Both the position numbers and the translations under genes were made by a program. A DNA stretch of 64,000 nt from Prochlorococcus sp. MIT 0603 (GTDB lineage Bacteria; Cyanobacteriota; Cyanobacteriia; PCC-6307; Cyanobiaceae), in the NCBI RefSeq assembly GCF_000760215.1, contig NZ_JNAW01000002.1:186001-250000 (forward strand), given 5' to 3'. Shown here in pieces: positions 42,444-51,121 of the stretch (positions are counted from its first letter, which is position 1; each line of letters begins with the position of its first letter). The notes below the pieces were generated by a model that saw only the letters and a program-made list of their open reading frames with translations, made no database searches and had not been told where the DNA came from.

Positions 42444-43609
42444 CTTATTAAAGAGCTATATAGGCTAGAGCTAAATTCTTTATTTAACTGAGATATAGAA
42501 TCAAGTTTGGCTGATAACTCCCTACAAATAAAATATATATTTGATATTTTATTTTGAATATTCATTGGTGGAAGAATTACAGGTAATCTCAAGACGCCCT
42601 GTTGATCTATTGTTGTCATTGTTGATGTTTTGGATTCTGAAATTGCAATTTTTCGCATGAAATTAGTCCTCAGCCATAGATTTAGAAAAACAGGGTTTAT
42701 TTTTTTTTGGTCGACTCTTAAACGAATTGTATGACATTCAAAAAGTGCATTTCCGCTATCACCTAGATAAATATTAGGAAATGCAATTCCCTCCCTTTTT
42801 AGAGATGATCTGCAAAATAAAATATCTCCATATTCCAAGGAAAACTGATTTACCTCCTTGTTGTTTACATTAATATAAGGACACTCATTGGTGTTAATTG
42901 CATAATCTGTAAAAAGATTTTTAACCCAAACGACTGGTAATCCTTCTTTGGTTTTTAAATATTGGTGATTCTTTTTAAAAATCCCATTACTTAATTTACT
43001 AGTTGCAACTTCTTTTAGCGGTATTAAATTCCAGTTCCAATTGTTTGATGTGCAATCTCTTGTTACCTCACCTAAGTAGCTAAATATAGATTTAAGGAGA
43101 AGACTTTTCCTTTTAAGATAGCTTTCTTTTGATTGATTTGTTAGGTCCAAAATCTTCGCAATTCGCCGCTGCTCATCGAGCGGGGGGAGAGGTATTTCTA
43201 ATTTTGCCAATGCATTTGGTGAAATTCTTGGAAGATTTGCACCAGTTGACAAAGAGTTAGCAATGGCAACATATTTAGGATGAAGAAGCAAATATCTTAG
43301 GAATTTAATATTCAAATCTTTCTTTGCTCGTATTGGCAAAATATCCGTACTGCAAATACCAAAAACCCCAGGCAAAGCTACTTTGGCTAAATAAGGTCGT
43401 AATTTTCCGAAAAGAATATGTTCAGGAGAAAATTTAAACTTATTGCTTGCTAGCTCACCATTTTCTACTTTCTTCCCACCAAGGAATTTCCCACCACTTT
43501 CAATATGTTCTAATCCTACATAAAGTGTGTGATTAGAGATTTCACTAGGACATATCGATTCCCTATCAATAGTTGCTACATCTTCTAAAGGCACTAAATC
43601 CCAATTCAT
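42440..43609 (-). CDS. hsdS: Type I restriction-modification specificity subunit
   Basis: A 389-residue protein with two target-recognition domains joined by conserved helices. The first ends with IPLPPLDEQRRIAKILDLTN, the second with LPVILPPMNIQNKISNIYF. It sets the DNA sequence recognised by the complex. Four-base overlaps with hsdM and hsdR indicate one operon. The target sequence cannot be predicted. Confidence 0.93.
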   Translation of the reverse strand: MNWDLVPLEDVATIDRESICPSEISNHTLYVGLEHIESGGKFLGGKKVENGELASNKFKFSPEHILFGKLRPYLAKVALPGVFGICSTDILPIRAKKDLNIKFLRYLLLHPKYVAIANSLSTGANLPRISPNALAKLEIPLPPLDEQRRIAKILDLTNQSKESYLKRKSLLLKSIFSYLGEVTRDCTSNNWNWNLIPLKEVATSKLSNGIFKKNHQYLKTKEGLPVVWVKNLFTDYAINTNECPYINVNNKEVNQFSLEYGDILFCRSSLKREGIAFPNIYLGDSGNALFECHTIRLRVDQKKINPVFLNLWLRTNFMRKIAISESKTSTMTTIDQQGVLRLPVILPPMNIQNKISNIYFICRELSAKLDSISQLNKEFSSSLYSSLIR

Positions 43610-45183
43610 CTCAGCATCTCCTCTAGCTCATCCATACCTTTTGAAATCTCAGATTCAAGTTCTCTTAATTCAGCAAGCAGTTCTAATGGTGGACGATGCT
43701 CTACTTCTTCATAGACGATCTCTTTATAGCGATTCAGGCTTAAGTCATACCCCTGTTCTTTGATCTCCTCTTTGCTGACACAAAAACTCTGTTCTGTTTT
43801 GGGTCGTTCTTGTTCTAATCCTTTGCGCTCTGCCCAACGCTTCAAGCAATCAGGGAGATTGTTTTTCTTATGTTCTCCTTCTCCTAGCTCAGTCTTTGGA
43901 GTAGGTCCAATCTTTTCAATTGGCAGTAATGGATTGCGCTTGTCATCCAAGCTCCATCCATCAGCTTGCATGTCATAGAACCATACGCTCTCTGTTCCAC
44001 CCTTTCCTGTTTTAGTGAATAGCAAGATTGCAGTGCTGACGCCTGCATAAGGACGAAAAACACCTGAGGGTAAAGACACGACTCCTTCAAGAAAATGATC
44101 TTCTACTAATGAACGTCGTAGCTCTTTATGAGCTTTTGATGAACCAAATAAAACTCCATCAGGAACAATGACAGCTGCTCTGCCACCAGGCTTGAGCAGC
44201 TGTAAGAACAAAGCGACAAATAACAATTCTGTCTTCTTTGTTTTGACAACTCGTTGAAGCTTTTGAGAAGTCGCCTCGTAATCCAATGACCCTGCAAAAG
44301 GTGGATTGGCCAAAATCAAGGTGTAACGATCTTCTCTGTCAGAAACCTCATCAGAAAGAGAATCGCGATAGCTGATATTTGGATCTTCAACACCATGGAG
44401 CAACATGTTCATGCTGCCAATACGCAGCATTGTTGAATCAAAATCAAACCCATGAAATAACCCATGGTTGAAGTGATTCCTTTTTTCCGGATCAGTTAAA
44501 AGAGTTGGATCGGACTTGCGTAAATATTCACCTGCTTGAACTAAGAATCCTGCTGTTCCACTGGCTGGATCACATATGACATCTTTAGCTGTTGGCTGAG
44601 TCATCTCAACCATTAACTGGATGATGTGACGCGGCGTACGGAATTGACCGTTGGTCCCTGCGGTTGCAAGTTTGCCAAGCATGTATTCATAAATATCCCC
44701 CTTCGTGTCTCTCTCTTGCATCGGGACCGCATCAAGCAGATCAACGACTTTGGAAAGCAATGCAGCTGTTGGGATCGTGAAGCGAGCATCTTTCATATGC
44801 CCTGCGTATGTACTGCCTTCTTCCCCTAGCTCTTGCAGAAAGGGAAATACTCGTTCTCCCATGATGGAGAACATCTCAGCAGGACTTTTTTGTTTAAAAC
44901 GACTCCAGCGAAGATCGTCCCATAATCGACCTTCTTCATTTTTACCTTCCGGAAAGATTCTTCGCTCTATTGGTTTCCCCGTTCTATTTGCTTTGTTTTC
45001 TTCTAGAGTTTGTAATTCATCCAATCGACGAATGAAGAGTAAATACGTTAATTGTTCAAGAACTTCTAATGGATTTGATATTCCACCACTCCAAAAGGCA
45101 TCCCAAATGCCATCGACCTTATTACGAAGATCGCCTGTAAGAACTGATTCTGCTGTTACCCCTGGGGCTAGTTGCTCACTCAA
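43606..45183 (-). CDS. hsdM: Type I restriction-modification methyltransferase subunit
   Basis: A 525-residue adenine-N6 methyltransferase. The AdoMet motif is DPASGTAGFLVQAG and the catalytic motif NPPF (LILANPPFAGSL). The N-terminal domain (IWDAFWSGGISNPLEVLEQL) and the EIKEQGYDLSLNRYKE segment are typical of HsdM. First gene of the hsdMSR operon. Confidence 0.95.
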   Translation of the reverse strand: MSEQLAPGVTAESVLTGDLRNKVDGIWDAFWSGGISNPLEVLEQLTYLLFIRRLDELQTLEENKANRTGKPIERRIFPEGKNEEGRLWDDLRWSRFKQKSPAEMFSIMGERVFPFLQELGEEGSTYAGHMKDARFTIPTAALLSKVVDLLDAVPMQERDTKGDIYEYMLGKLATAGTNGQFRTPRHIIQLMVEMTQPTAKDVICDPASGTAGFLVQAGEYLRKSDPTLLTDPEKRNHFNHGLFHGFDFDSTMLRIGSMNMLLHGVEDPNISYRDSLSDEVSDREDRYTLILANPPFAGSLDYEATSQKLQRVVKTKKTELLFVALFLQLLKPGGRAAVIVPDGVLFGSSKAHKELRRSLVEDHFLEGVVSLPSGVFRPYAGVSTAILLFTKTGKGGTESVWFYDMQADGWSLDDKRNPLLPIEKIGPTPKTELGEGEHKKNNLPDCLKRWAERKGLEQERPKTEQSFCVSKEEIKEQGYDLSLNRYKEIVYEEVEHRPPLELLAELRELESEISKGMDELEEMLR

Positions 45184-45262
45184 GGAAGTTAATTAAACAT
45201 TGTCTATAGCTTGCCTCAATATTCACTTTTTGTGTGTTTTTTGTCTTTAGACCCTATACCCC

Positions 45263-45487
45263 CTATGTAGGAAAAGTCCTTGCTCCATAGAGCCAAAGTG
45301 GTCTTCCTCCGGCTGATGGCTTCTTCTCTCTTGCAATTTCTCCTTCAAGAAAAAGCTTTTTGCAAATACGCCTTGCATGTTCTGGATTAGATCCAATAGC
45401 TAATGCAATTTCATTAGCAGTTCTCTGCTTTCTATCTGAATCAAGAAGCTGAAGCTCTAAAAAGCTAAGCTCCTGCTTTTCTTTCAT
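45263..45487 (-). CDS. Small winged-helix DNA-binding protein
   Basis: A 74-residue protein with a winged helix-turn-helix (RTANEIALAIGSNPEHARRI, then EGEIAREKK and GGRPLWLYG as wing). It lies 80 bases upstream of hsdM in the same direction and might regulate the operon. A terminator stands directly before its start codon. Confidence 0.65.
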   Translation of the reverse strand: MKEKQELSFLELQLLDSDRKQRTANEIALAIGSNPEHARRICKKLFLEGEIAREKKPSAGGRPLWLYGARTFPT

Positions 45488-45493
45488 AAAAAA

Positions 45494-45520
45494 GACAAGG
45501 GGCCACCATAGCCCCTTGTC
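45494..45520 (-). terminator. Terminator at the start of the winged-helix gene
   Basis: On the minus strand GACAAGGGGC pairs with GCCCCTTGTC over a 7-base loop, followed by TTTTTT and the ATG of the 45487 gene. Transcription from upstream would end here, so read-through may control the winged-helix gene. Confidence 0.65.
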
Positions 45521-45562
45521 GCCTTGTCCTCAGTGATCCCAATCACCCAGTATTAGTAAGCT

Positions 45563-45823
45563 TTATGCTTTAACTGCTTCTTTCTCGACTGGGGATAGTG
45601 CTTTGAGCTCTTTCTTCAATTCAGTTTCACGTTCATCAAGAATTTTGATGCGTGATTGATAGTTAGCCTCAAGATGCTTGCGTGATTCAACGAGGTTGTC
45701 GAGTTCTTCTTGATTCTGCTTCTGCTTAAGCTCCTCTAATTGACTATCAGAGACGACATAAACAGTCCGATGAGGAGCAAAGAAAGAATCAGAAAAGAAG
45801 CTATCAAAGAGTGACGTATACAT
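45563..45823 (-). CDS. Small coiled-coil protein
   Basis: An 86-residue protein from ATG 45823 (MYTSLFDSFFSDSFFAPHRT). The aromatic N-terminus is followed by VYVVSDSQLEELK and a long coiled coil. The MYTSLFDSFF...VYVVSDSQ opening is one I associate with small proteins of cyanophages and Prochlorococcus islands. Function unknown. Confidence 0.6.
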   Translation of the reverse strand: MYTSLFDSFFSDSFFAPHRTVYVVSDSQLEELKQKQNQEELDNLVESRKHLEANYQSRIKILDERETELKKELKALSPVEKEAVKA

Positions 45824-45989
45824 GGTGGCCTTTGCGAAGTACATAACTACTTTGCACCGAGTTGTTCGAATCAAGAAGGATGTAAACCGAAAGTTTCTAT
45901 TCGGTCTCTACTACTTAGATCGGTTGCTACTACTATAATGTTGGGTTTGCCGAAACGATGATTGATTTAATGATCTAGATGACTCTTCT

Positions 45990-46851
45990 TTAACCAAAAG
46001 CTTCTTTGGATGCCCTTAAAAGTTGTTTGATGATTTCTGATTTCTCTCCCAATTCACTTTCGGTAATCCTTAGTCGATATTGTGAGTATCTCTTGGAATA
46101 CTCTAAGCTAGTTATGCCAGCATCATTAATAGCAGTATCGTTTTCTTCTGTTTTAGGTAACCTAACTTCAAAAGCTATAAATCCTTTTTTTGGGCTAAAG
46201 ATTGCATAATTATTGGGCCTTCCGTTTACCTTTAGCCCTATATAAAATTTGTTGGAGTTCAGCTCTGCTCCAGTCTCAAATTCCAAGATATAGGAAGGTA
46301 AATTGTCTGCTATTGCAACTATCTGAGGAGTACCGCGCTTTAACCAATAATCTCTATTTGTTACCTCAGCGATTTCTTCATCCTCATCTAATAAACCAAG
46401 AGTCAGAACGTCCAAAACTTTGGTGAAATCAAGACCTACTCCATCACTGGTCTCAATCGCTTTTACTTGAAGGGCCATTAAGGGGATAGAACCATTAAAT
46501 AAGCTGATGACATATAAGAATCTGCTGGTTATATCCTCGGCAATGATCACTGCTGTGTGGTTGTATTACGGGTAGCGTTTCCTTTCAATATCCCAATATT
46601 CAATTGTTCTAATAATGTGAGATTCATCAGTTGTACCTAATTGAATTTCCACCTCATATCTTCCGCTACCATCTGCATCCTGAAGCAAAAGATCCAATCT
46701 TCCTGCACCTTGATGGATTCGCTCTTTGTCCTTGAGGATTATGTCTCCTATGCCCAAAATGCATGGGTTGTCAGCAATGATGTCTTGCAACCATCTTTCA
46801 GTAAGCTCAGGATGGTTTTAAGTTGAGTTGTTTTAATTGAACGTGCTTCAT
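45990..46851 (-). pseudogene. Broken PD-(D/E)xK nuclease-like gene
   Basis: The 5' part encodes GRLDLLLQD and GRYEVEIQLG, a D...ExE nuclease-like core, up to EYWDIERKRYP. A TAA then replaces a probable CAA codon, and the same frame resumes with YNHTAVIIAEDITSRFLYVI over 186 more codons. Near the start (46830) a missing base in an A-run breaks the frame from ATG 46851. The gene thus has one nonsense and one frameshift change. Confidence 0.7.
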
Positions 46852-46916
46852 TTTTGGCTGGCCATCTCATCTATTTCTCAGGTGTATCATTCTCACCCTT
46901 CCTAACTAATAGGTTT

Positions 46917-47030
46917 TTATGGAAAAACGTAACTAAGCGGCCAAAAAAAATAACTCCCTAGCAAGATAAATCCTCCACCTAAGAGGTAAAGAGGATTGGC
47001 TTGTATAGAGGTTGCAAATATCTGGGTCAT
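46917..47030 (-). CDS. Small single-span membrane protein
   Basis: A 37-residue product with a hydrophobic helix (NPLYLLGGGFILLGSYFFWP). It lies eight bases downstream of the 48-residue gene in the same direction. Unknown. Confidence 0.4.
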   Translation of the reverse strand: MTQIFATSIQANPLYLLGGGFILLGSYFFWPLSYVFP

Positions 47031-47037
47031 TTGCCGA

Positions 47038-47184
47038 TTAAATATAATCAGGCTCATCCCCATAAAGCTTCTTTTTAATTGATCTAGCTTTTTTATAGAG
47101 TTCCATTGTCTCTCTTCTGCCTAAAGCCTCAGCGGCTTCATTCATGGTCTGCACATACTCTTTATTTAATTGTTTTGTGGTCAT
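47038..47184 (-). CDS. Small conserved protein, intact paralogue of 59798-59908
   Basis: A 48-residue charged protein (EALGRRETMELYKKARSIKK). The copy at 59798 shares MT.TQL, QALGRRETTELYKNANSI and stops there. Both are divergent to the Cys-rich gene, so they belong to one duplicated block. Confidence 0.55.
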   Translation of the reverse strand: MTTKQLNKEYVQTMNEAAEALGRRETMELYKKARSIKKKLYGDEPDYI

Positions 47185-47415
47185 TAAGATTCCTTTTTGA
47201 TTGATTTGTTTGTTAATGATTTGGACTTACCAATATCACTGCTGCTTGAGAGTTATGTCCCTAGCTGATCTCGTCTGAGATTAAAAGAAGCTAACACATA
47301 TTGAGCAAAGAAAGGGTGTTGACAATACCCAGTTATTCTAATTAGTATATCTGTACTACTAGAGAAGAGACATGACTTCAATCTCCTCACCTTATGCAGT
47401 ATTCCGTGCATCTGA

Positions 47416-47733
47416 TTGGATCCCTGTAGCAGCACAACCTATTGGTCTAAGGCAATGCTTAAGAGTTCAGCCCAAAAAGTTCTACCCAAAAAGCGATATG
47501 AAGCAGAGGGTTGGGACTATCTCGAAGAAGGGACTCTCAAGTTGTCACGTTCAGCTTGCGTTTGCGTGACATGTTTTAACTTCCGTTGTTCCTGTGACAA
47601 GCATTGCCACACTTCTCTTAGTTGTTGTTCTCACCATTGCCTTGTTCTGCAAGGAGCGAATTTAACTAGTAAATGTCCTCTATGGCATAAAAACTATGAG
47701 GATAAATTTGGTTTCTGTCCTGAGGCTGCTTAA
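47416..47733 (+). CDS. Cys/His-rich small protein, copy 1
   Basis: A 105-residue protein. The second half is packed with Cys and His (CVCVTCFNFRCSCDKHC, then SKCPLWHK and FGFCPEAA), a likely metal-binding or zinc-finger-like domain. It is 89% or so alike in the first half and more varied in the Cys part compared with the copy at 59249. The three-base gap to the next gene suggests coupling. Confidence 0.62.
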   Translation: MDPCSSTTYWSKAMLKSSAQKVLPKKRYEAEGWDYLEEGTLKLSRSACVCVTCFNFRCSCDKHCHTSLSCCSHHCLVLQGANLTSKCPLWHKNYEDKFGFCPEAA

Positions 47734-47736
47734 CAA

Positions 47737-47913
47737 ATGACAAAAGATCAACTTGCTCTCAAAATATCCATAGCAATGCATAAGTCTCCCAATGCACGCT
47801 TAGACAACGTTAACGCATATCTCAATACTTATCAGTGTTTGTCTAATTATTTTAAGGAACTTTCGATGGGTGATGTCGAAGGAATTGCAACCCAGTATGG
47901 AGTAAAAGCCTAG
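47737..47913 (+). CDS. 58-residue conserved protein, copy 1
   Basis: The product starts MTKDQLALKISIAMHKSPNA and ends with a YGVKA segment. The first 16 residues are identical to the copy at 59069. Helical, soluble, unknown. It follows the Cys-rich gene by three bases in both copies. Confidence 0.55.
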   Translation: MTKDQLALKISIAMHKSPNARLDNVNAYLNTYQCLSNYFKELSMGDVEGIATQYGVKA

Positions 47914-47941
47914 TCGTTTCACCTCTGTCATGACAGAGGTA

Positions 47942-47991
47942 CGGTCTTCGATTTGATCTATATGCCTTATATGTGGTAGAGATAGAGGTTC
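47942..47991 (+). promoter_or_regulatory. Conserved leader of H1-like gene, copy 2
   Basis: Near-identical to 36349-36396 (TCTTCGATTTGAT, TATATG, TGTGGTAGA). Confidence 0.55.
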
Positions 47992-48005
47992 GATATCAAC
48001 TCCAA

Positions 48006-48527
48006 ATGTCTCAACTAAAAATTAATGTGTCTCCAAAAGCGGAGGCAATGATTGCAACATTACAGAAGGAGATTTTTAACCGTCGTCGTAAGAAAATCAC
48101 TGCACAAGGTGTAGTTGAGTCTCTTGTTGAAAGCGGAGCTAAGTCTCAATCTGACAAGCGTTATGCTTCTTCTTGGAAGAACCTAATCAAGGATATTGAG
48201 AAGGCTGCTAAACAAACAGAAGTGCATGGCAACAAGCCATCGAATGTAACTGCAGAAGAGTGGGCGATGCTTGTAGCACATCGCACACGTAAGGGCGCTA
48301 CTGCTAAGAAAGCAGCTCCTAAGAAGGCTGCTAAGAAGGCTGTAAAGAAAACAACTGTTAAGAAAGCGGCTGCTAAGAAGCTAGCCGCTAAGAAGCCAGC
48401 CGCTAAGAAGGCAGTTGCTAAGAAAGCTGTAGCTAAGAAGGCTATACCTGCAAAAGCCGCAGCTCCAAGAAAAGCTAGACGAGCAAAGAGAGCTCCTGCT
48501 AAGGCAGTAGCAGCTAAGCTTGCTTAA
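48006..48527 (+). CDS. Histone H1-like lysine/alanine-rich protein, copy 2
   Basis: A 173-residue protein from ATG 48006 (MSQLKINVSPKAEAM). The first 95 residues are almost identical to the copy at 36417; the Lys/Ala tail differs in repeat number and order. Likely a DNA-binding protein. Its end overlaps the convergent 58-residue gene by 14 bases. Confidence 0.8.
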   Translation: MSQLKINVSPKAEAMIATLQKEIFNRRRKKITAQGVVESLVESGAKSQSDKRYASSWKNLIKDIEKAAKQTEVHGNKPSNVTAEEWAMLVAHRTRKGATAKKAAPKKAAKKAVKKTTVKKAAAKKLAAKKPAAKKAVAKKAVAKKAIPAKAAAPRKARRAKRAPAKAVAAKLA

Positions 48528-48690
48528 GCTTCTCTTTGTAGTAATCAATGATCTTCTGAGCGTTCTCGTTGGTCAGACAGCTAATCCTTGAGCTGGCTGG
48601 TATGTCTAATAAGACGCAGATGGCAATTATGTCGTCTGCGTCTTTTTGTAGTTGCTCGGACAGTTCTAGGACTCTTAGTGTCTTACTCAT
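48514..48690 (-). CDS. Small hypothetical protein
   Basis: A 58-residue product (MSKTLRVLELSEQLQKDADD, a hydrophobic middle, then NENAQKIIDYYKEKLKQA). Its ATG overlaps the stop of the upstream 78-residue gene by one base (TAATG), which argues for translation. Unknown. Confidence 0.5.
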   Translation of the reverse strand: MSKTLRVLELSEQLQKDADDIIAICVLLDIPASSRISCLTNENAQKIIDYYKEKLKQA

Positions 48691-48926
48691 TACTCGGAAT
48701 CATTGGCTTTGTTTGCTATGTCTTCCAAATTTTTTATTTGTTCTTTGGTCTGTCTTGTACGACTTGGTGTTTTAAAATCAAACCATCCTTGTTCTTTTAT
48801 TCCTCGTTGAATCGCAGCCGACATCGCACCAAAAAAGAAAGTTGCTATCAGCAAAAGAATCAACCTATAAGTATCAAAACTTTGGCCGTTTCCTGCTATT
48901 GAATTAAGAGGGTCAAATGAATCCAT
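48690..48926 (-). CDS. Small membrane protein
   Basis: A 78-residue protein with one membrane helix (YRLILLLIATFFFGAMSAAI) and a charged C-terminus. It is the first gene of a coupled pair with the 58-residue protein and divergent from the coiled-coil peptide at 48957. Confidence 0.55.
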   Translation of the reverse strand: MDSFDPLNSIAGNGQSFDTYRLILLLIATFFFGAMSAAIQRGIKEQGWFDFKTPSRTRQTKEQIKNLEDIANKANDSE

Positions 48927-48956
48927 TAGGCTTGTTGAGAAAGAAATTTATGGCCA

Positions 48957-49049
48957 ATGGAAGAACTAACCAAAAGAGTGGAAGAGCTTGAGAGGAGAGT
49001 CCAACATTTAGAAGCAGTGCTGCGATACCAAGCAAAGAAAAGCAAATAA
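48957..49049 (+). CDS. Coiled-coil microprotein
   Basis: A 30-residue product (MEELTKRVEELERRVQHLEA) with a clean heptad pattern. Short but unusually regular, so probably real. Downstream to 49344 nothing but a weak hairpin (AAATGGAGC/GCTCCATTT, 49091-49116) is seen. Confidence 0.45.
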   Translation: MEELTKRVEELERRVQHLEAVLRYQAKKSK

Positions 49050-49344
49050 GCTCTTTTCTCATTTATACACTCCAATATTCGTCTTTAGACAAATGGAGCT
49101 AGCCAATGCTCCATTTAGATCGACTCTTAAGTTCATCCTATGAAACTAGAATAAGAATTTCTTTGTTGTTGACCGAAAAAAGCTAAATAGTACATATCTC
49201 TGTAAGAATATATAAATCAATGGAGTTTCTTTCTTTAAGGCTTTTTCTGCATATGCTGCTCGTTTTAATTTGAGGAATTCAATGAAAAACTTACTCGTCT
49301 TATTGTTTGGGGTAAAACAACATCTGTTGATGCAAAATTGATTT

Positions 49345-49458
49345 ATGGAAAATGACTTTGCTGCTGTTGCTCAAAAATATTTTTTGTATATACTCGTGGG
49401 CATTGCTCTCTTTATAGTAATTGGAGCAGTTGTCTTCTTGATCTCTTCAATCCTATAA
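49345..49458 (+). CDS. Small single-span membrane protein
   Basis: A 37-residue product with a hydrophobic helix (FLYILVGIALFIVIGAVVFL) ending SSIL. It precedes the 94-residue gene by 17 bases. Confidence 0.45.
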   Translation: MENDFAAVAQKYFLYILVGIALFIVIGAVVFLISSIL

Positions 49459-49475
49459 AGCTACATAATAAAAAT

Positions 49476-49760
49476 ATGACCCTTGAATTAACCGATTTAG
49501 TAAAAGATTTTGTAGCAACAGAGCTTCTTTCAAAAGTAGAACTCGATTTCTTAGAAGCTGAGTTATGGGAAACTTTTCAGCACATCGGAGAATTAACTTC
49601 TCTTTCTATGGCTCCTTCCAACATTTCTAAAAGGCTGGATTTAGCAGATGGGGCAAGTTGGTCTTTATGTTGCGCGGCTGTCCTTGACGTTGCAAGGCCT
49701 TTGGATGATTCTCGGGTGAATAAACTATCTAATTTAATAAAGGAGCATTCGATTCAATAG
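49476..49760 (+). CDS. Small protein related to 50529-50828
   Basis: A 94-residue soluble protein. It shares with its neighbour the pattern ELxxELW, a central stretch of I..S..., and ASWSLCCAAVLDVARP versus SNWITCLAAVLDQLLP. Unknown function, probably a family local to these genomes. Confidence 0.55.
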   Translation: MTLELTDLVKDFVATELLSKVELDFLEAELWETFQHIGELTSLSMAPSNISKRLDLADGASWSLCCAAVLDVARPLDDSRVNKLSNLIKEHSIQ

Positions 49761-49834
49761 TTCTTAATTGGGTAATTAACTTGACTTGAATCATGGCGTT
49801 GGTACCACTAGAAATAATCATTTCCTGAAGCTCC

Positions 49835-50236
49835 CTACTGGTTACTGATTGAAACTGTGGTTTGATCATCTGCTTTACTGCTTAGACGTTGCTTTGCTAT
49901 TGCCCCTTTATCTATTTCTTTTAGGACACTTCTTGTTAGAGGCTTTACTTTTTTCAAAAGTTTGTCGTCTATATCTAACTGAACATGATTACAAGGTTTG
50001 GGTGTCTCTGAGCAGTTTTCATGCCATGGGTTTTCTATTCCCAAATCACCTAGTTTTTCGTTTGCAATCTCCTTGAGTTTCTTTTTTGCTGAGAGATCTT
50101 TCCATTCAAGCCACATGTCACAGAGCATTAGTGTTTGGCTATTGCTTCCTGCTCCCTCTTCAAGCAATTTGATTTGATAAGGCTTGAGGCTGGGGTTCAA
50201 TTGCTTTAGCTCCTCTTTCCAGTTCTCATCATTCAT
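49835..50236 (-). CDS. Small protein related to 62710-62949
   Basis: A 133-residue protein. The N-terminal 65 residues (MNDENWKEELKQLNPSLKPY, then SQTLMLCDMWLEWK) match the protein at 62710 almost residue for residue; the C-terminal 65 residues are absent there. Unknown. Confidence 0.6.
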   Translation of the reverse strand: MNDENWKEELKQLNPSLKPYQIKLLEEGAGSNSQTLMLCDMWLEWKDLSAKKKLKEIANEKLGDLGIENPWHENCSETPKPCNHVQLDIDDKLLKKVKPLTRSVLKEIDKGAIAKQRLSSKADDQTTVSISNQ

Positions 50237-50316
50237 AGTGAAACCTTTTACCTACATTAATGATCGTGCAAATAGTCAGCATGGCAAGTGCTGCTTAAAA
50301 GTTTTGACTCTCTGTG

Positions 50317-50361
50317 TTCTGGGATTATTAGGTCACATGTCCTGATCCTGCCGCTCCAACT
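50317..50361 (+). repeat. Decayed tRNA-Pro 3' fragment
   Basis: Over 44 positions this segment agrees with the tRNA-Pro 3' half at 32, including TGGGA, TAGGTC, ATCCTG and the closing ACT. It has no matching 5' half nearby. I read it as a worn attachment copy marking the right end of an older third element (38502-50361). Confidence 0.5.
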
Positions 50362-50421
50362 GCTTCTTAAAAGCTTATTCATATTTAGAGCTTTCCCTTG
50401 GCGATCAGTTAGAAAGGGAAT

Positions 50422-50529
50422 ATGAAATGCTTATTACTTACATTTTTAAATATCTATGAAAGAGGTATTCAAACTGGGGATTTTTATGAAGAGCCTTTAG
50501 GTGATGATTTTGTTTATCCAGATTGGTAA
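50422..50529 (+). CDS. Small acidic protein
   Basis: A 35-residue product (MKCLLLTFLNIYERGIQTGD and an acidic end). Its stop overlaps the next ATG by one base (TAATG), suggesting coupling. Confidence 0.42.
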   Translation: MKCLLLTFLNIYERGIQTGDFYEEPLGDDFVYPDW

Positions 50530-50828
50530 TGAATTATCAACTATTACTTGAATGCCATGCTCAAGGAACGCAAATTACTAGACAAGAAGCAGAATTATTA
50601 GATCTAGAGCTTTACTCTCAAATCGAAAGTATTAAAGTTTCTCGAACGCAAGGTTGCCTACAAATTGCTCCAGATCATATTTGTAAGATTTCTCTTGTCT
50701 GTAATGGGAGTAATTGGATTACTTGCCTAGCTGCTGTATTAGATCAGTTGCTTCCAGCCACAATCGGTAAAAAAGCAAGAGGCGCCCAAGTTTTTGATGA
50801 GTTGGTAAGGAATGGTTATTTTCAGTGA
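50529..50828 (+). CDS. Small protein related to 49476-49760
   Basis: A 99-residue soluble protein from ATG 50529 (MNYQLLLECHAQG), the start that couples it to the upstream stop. It shares the WI.CLAAVLD motif and general layout with the protein at 49476. Unknown. Confidence 0.58.
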   Translation: MNYQLLLECHAQGTQITRQEAELLDLELYSQIESIKVSRTQGCLQIAPDHICKISLVCNGSNWITCLAAVLDQLLPATIGKKARGAQVFDELVRNGYFQ

Positions 50829-50929
50829 GAATGCTTAAGTAAGAAAGTCTTTAATGAGTTGGAAAAACAATCGTTATTTAGCAATTGTTTTGGCAAGATG
50901 GGTAAATTAATGACTATCAAGTTGACGAC

Positions 50930-51121
50930 ATGTGGCAGCCAACAGATGAACAAGTCGATAAAATAATTCTTCCTGCCATGAAGGAGATTGCCCAGCAATG
51001 TGTTGGTTATAGGAATGAACTGCAATGCCCTCCTGAATTTATATCTCTAATGCTTAGAGATATTGCAGATGCGTTCGAAAACCCAGTATCTGAAGACAAT
51101 GACGATTGTTCTTGTTGCTAA
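50930..51121 (+). CDS. Small protein, PPE..LRD family
   Basis: A 63-residue protein with CPPEFISLMLRDIADAFE, shared with the 42-residue protein at 51336 (LPPEVIAEILRDYADRLD). It ends in a Cys-containing acidic tail DDCSCC. Unknown. Confidence 0.5.
   Translation: MWQPTDEQVDKIILPAMKEIAQQCVGYRNELQCPPEFISLMLRDIADAFENPVSEDNDDCSCC

Noticed and set aside
47372-47569. 65-codon alternative frame over the Cys-rich gene (and its counterpart at 59413-59610)
   Set aside because: The Cys/His positions of the other frame are conserved between copies, and that frame is joined to the following gene, so this one is taken as a shadow.
48611-48644. Hairpin AAGACGCAGA/TCTGCGTCTT with T-run, first read as terminator of the H1-like gene
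   Set aside because: It lies inside a well-formed 58-codon gene on the minus strand, so the symmetry may be coincidental; kept out of the terminator list.
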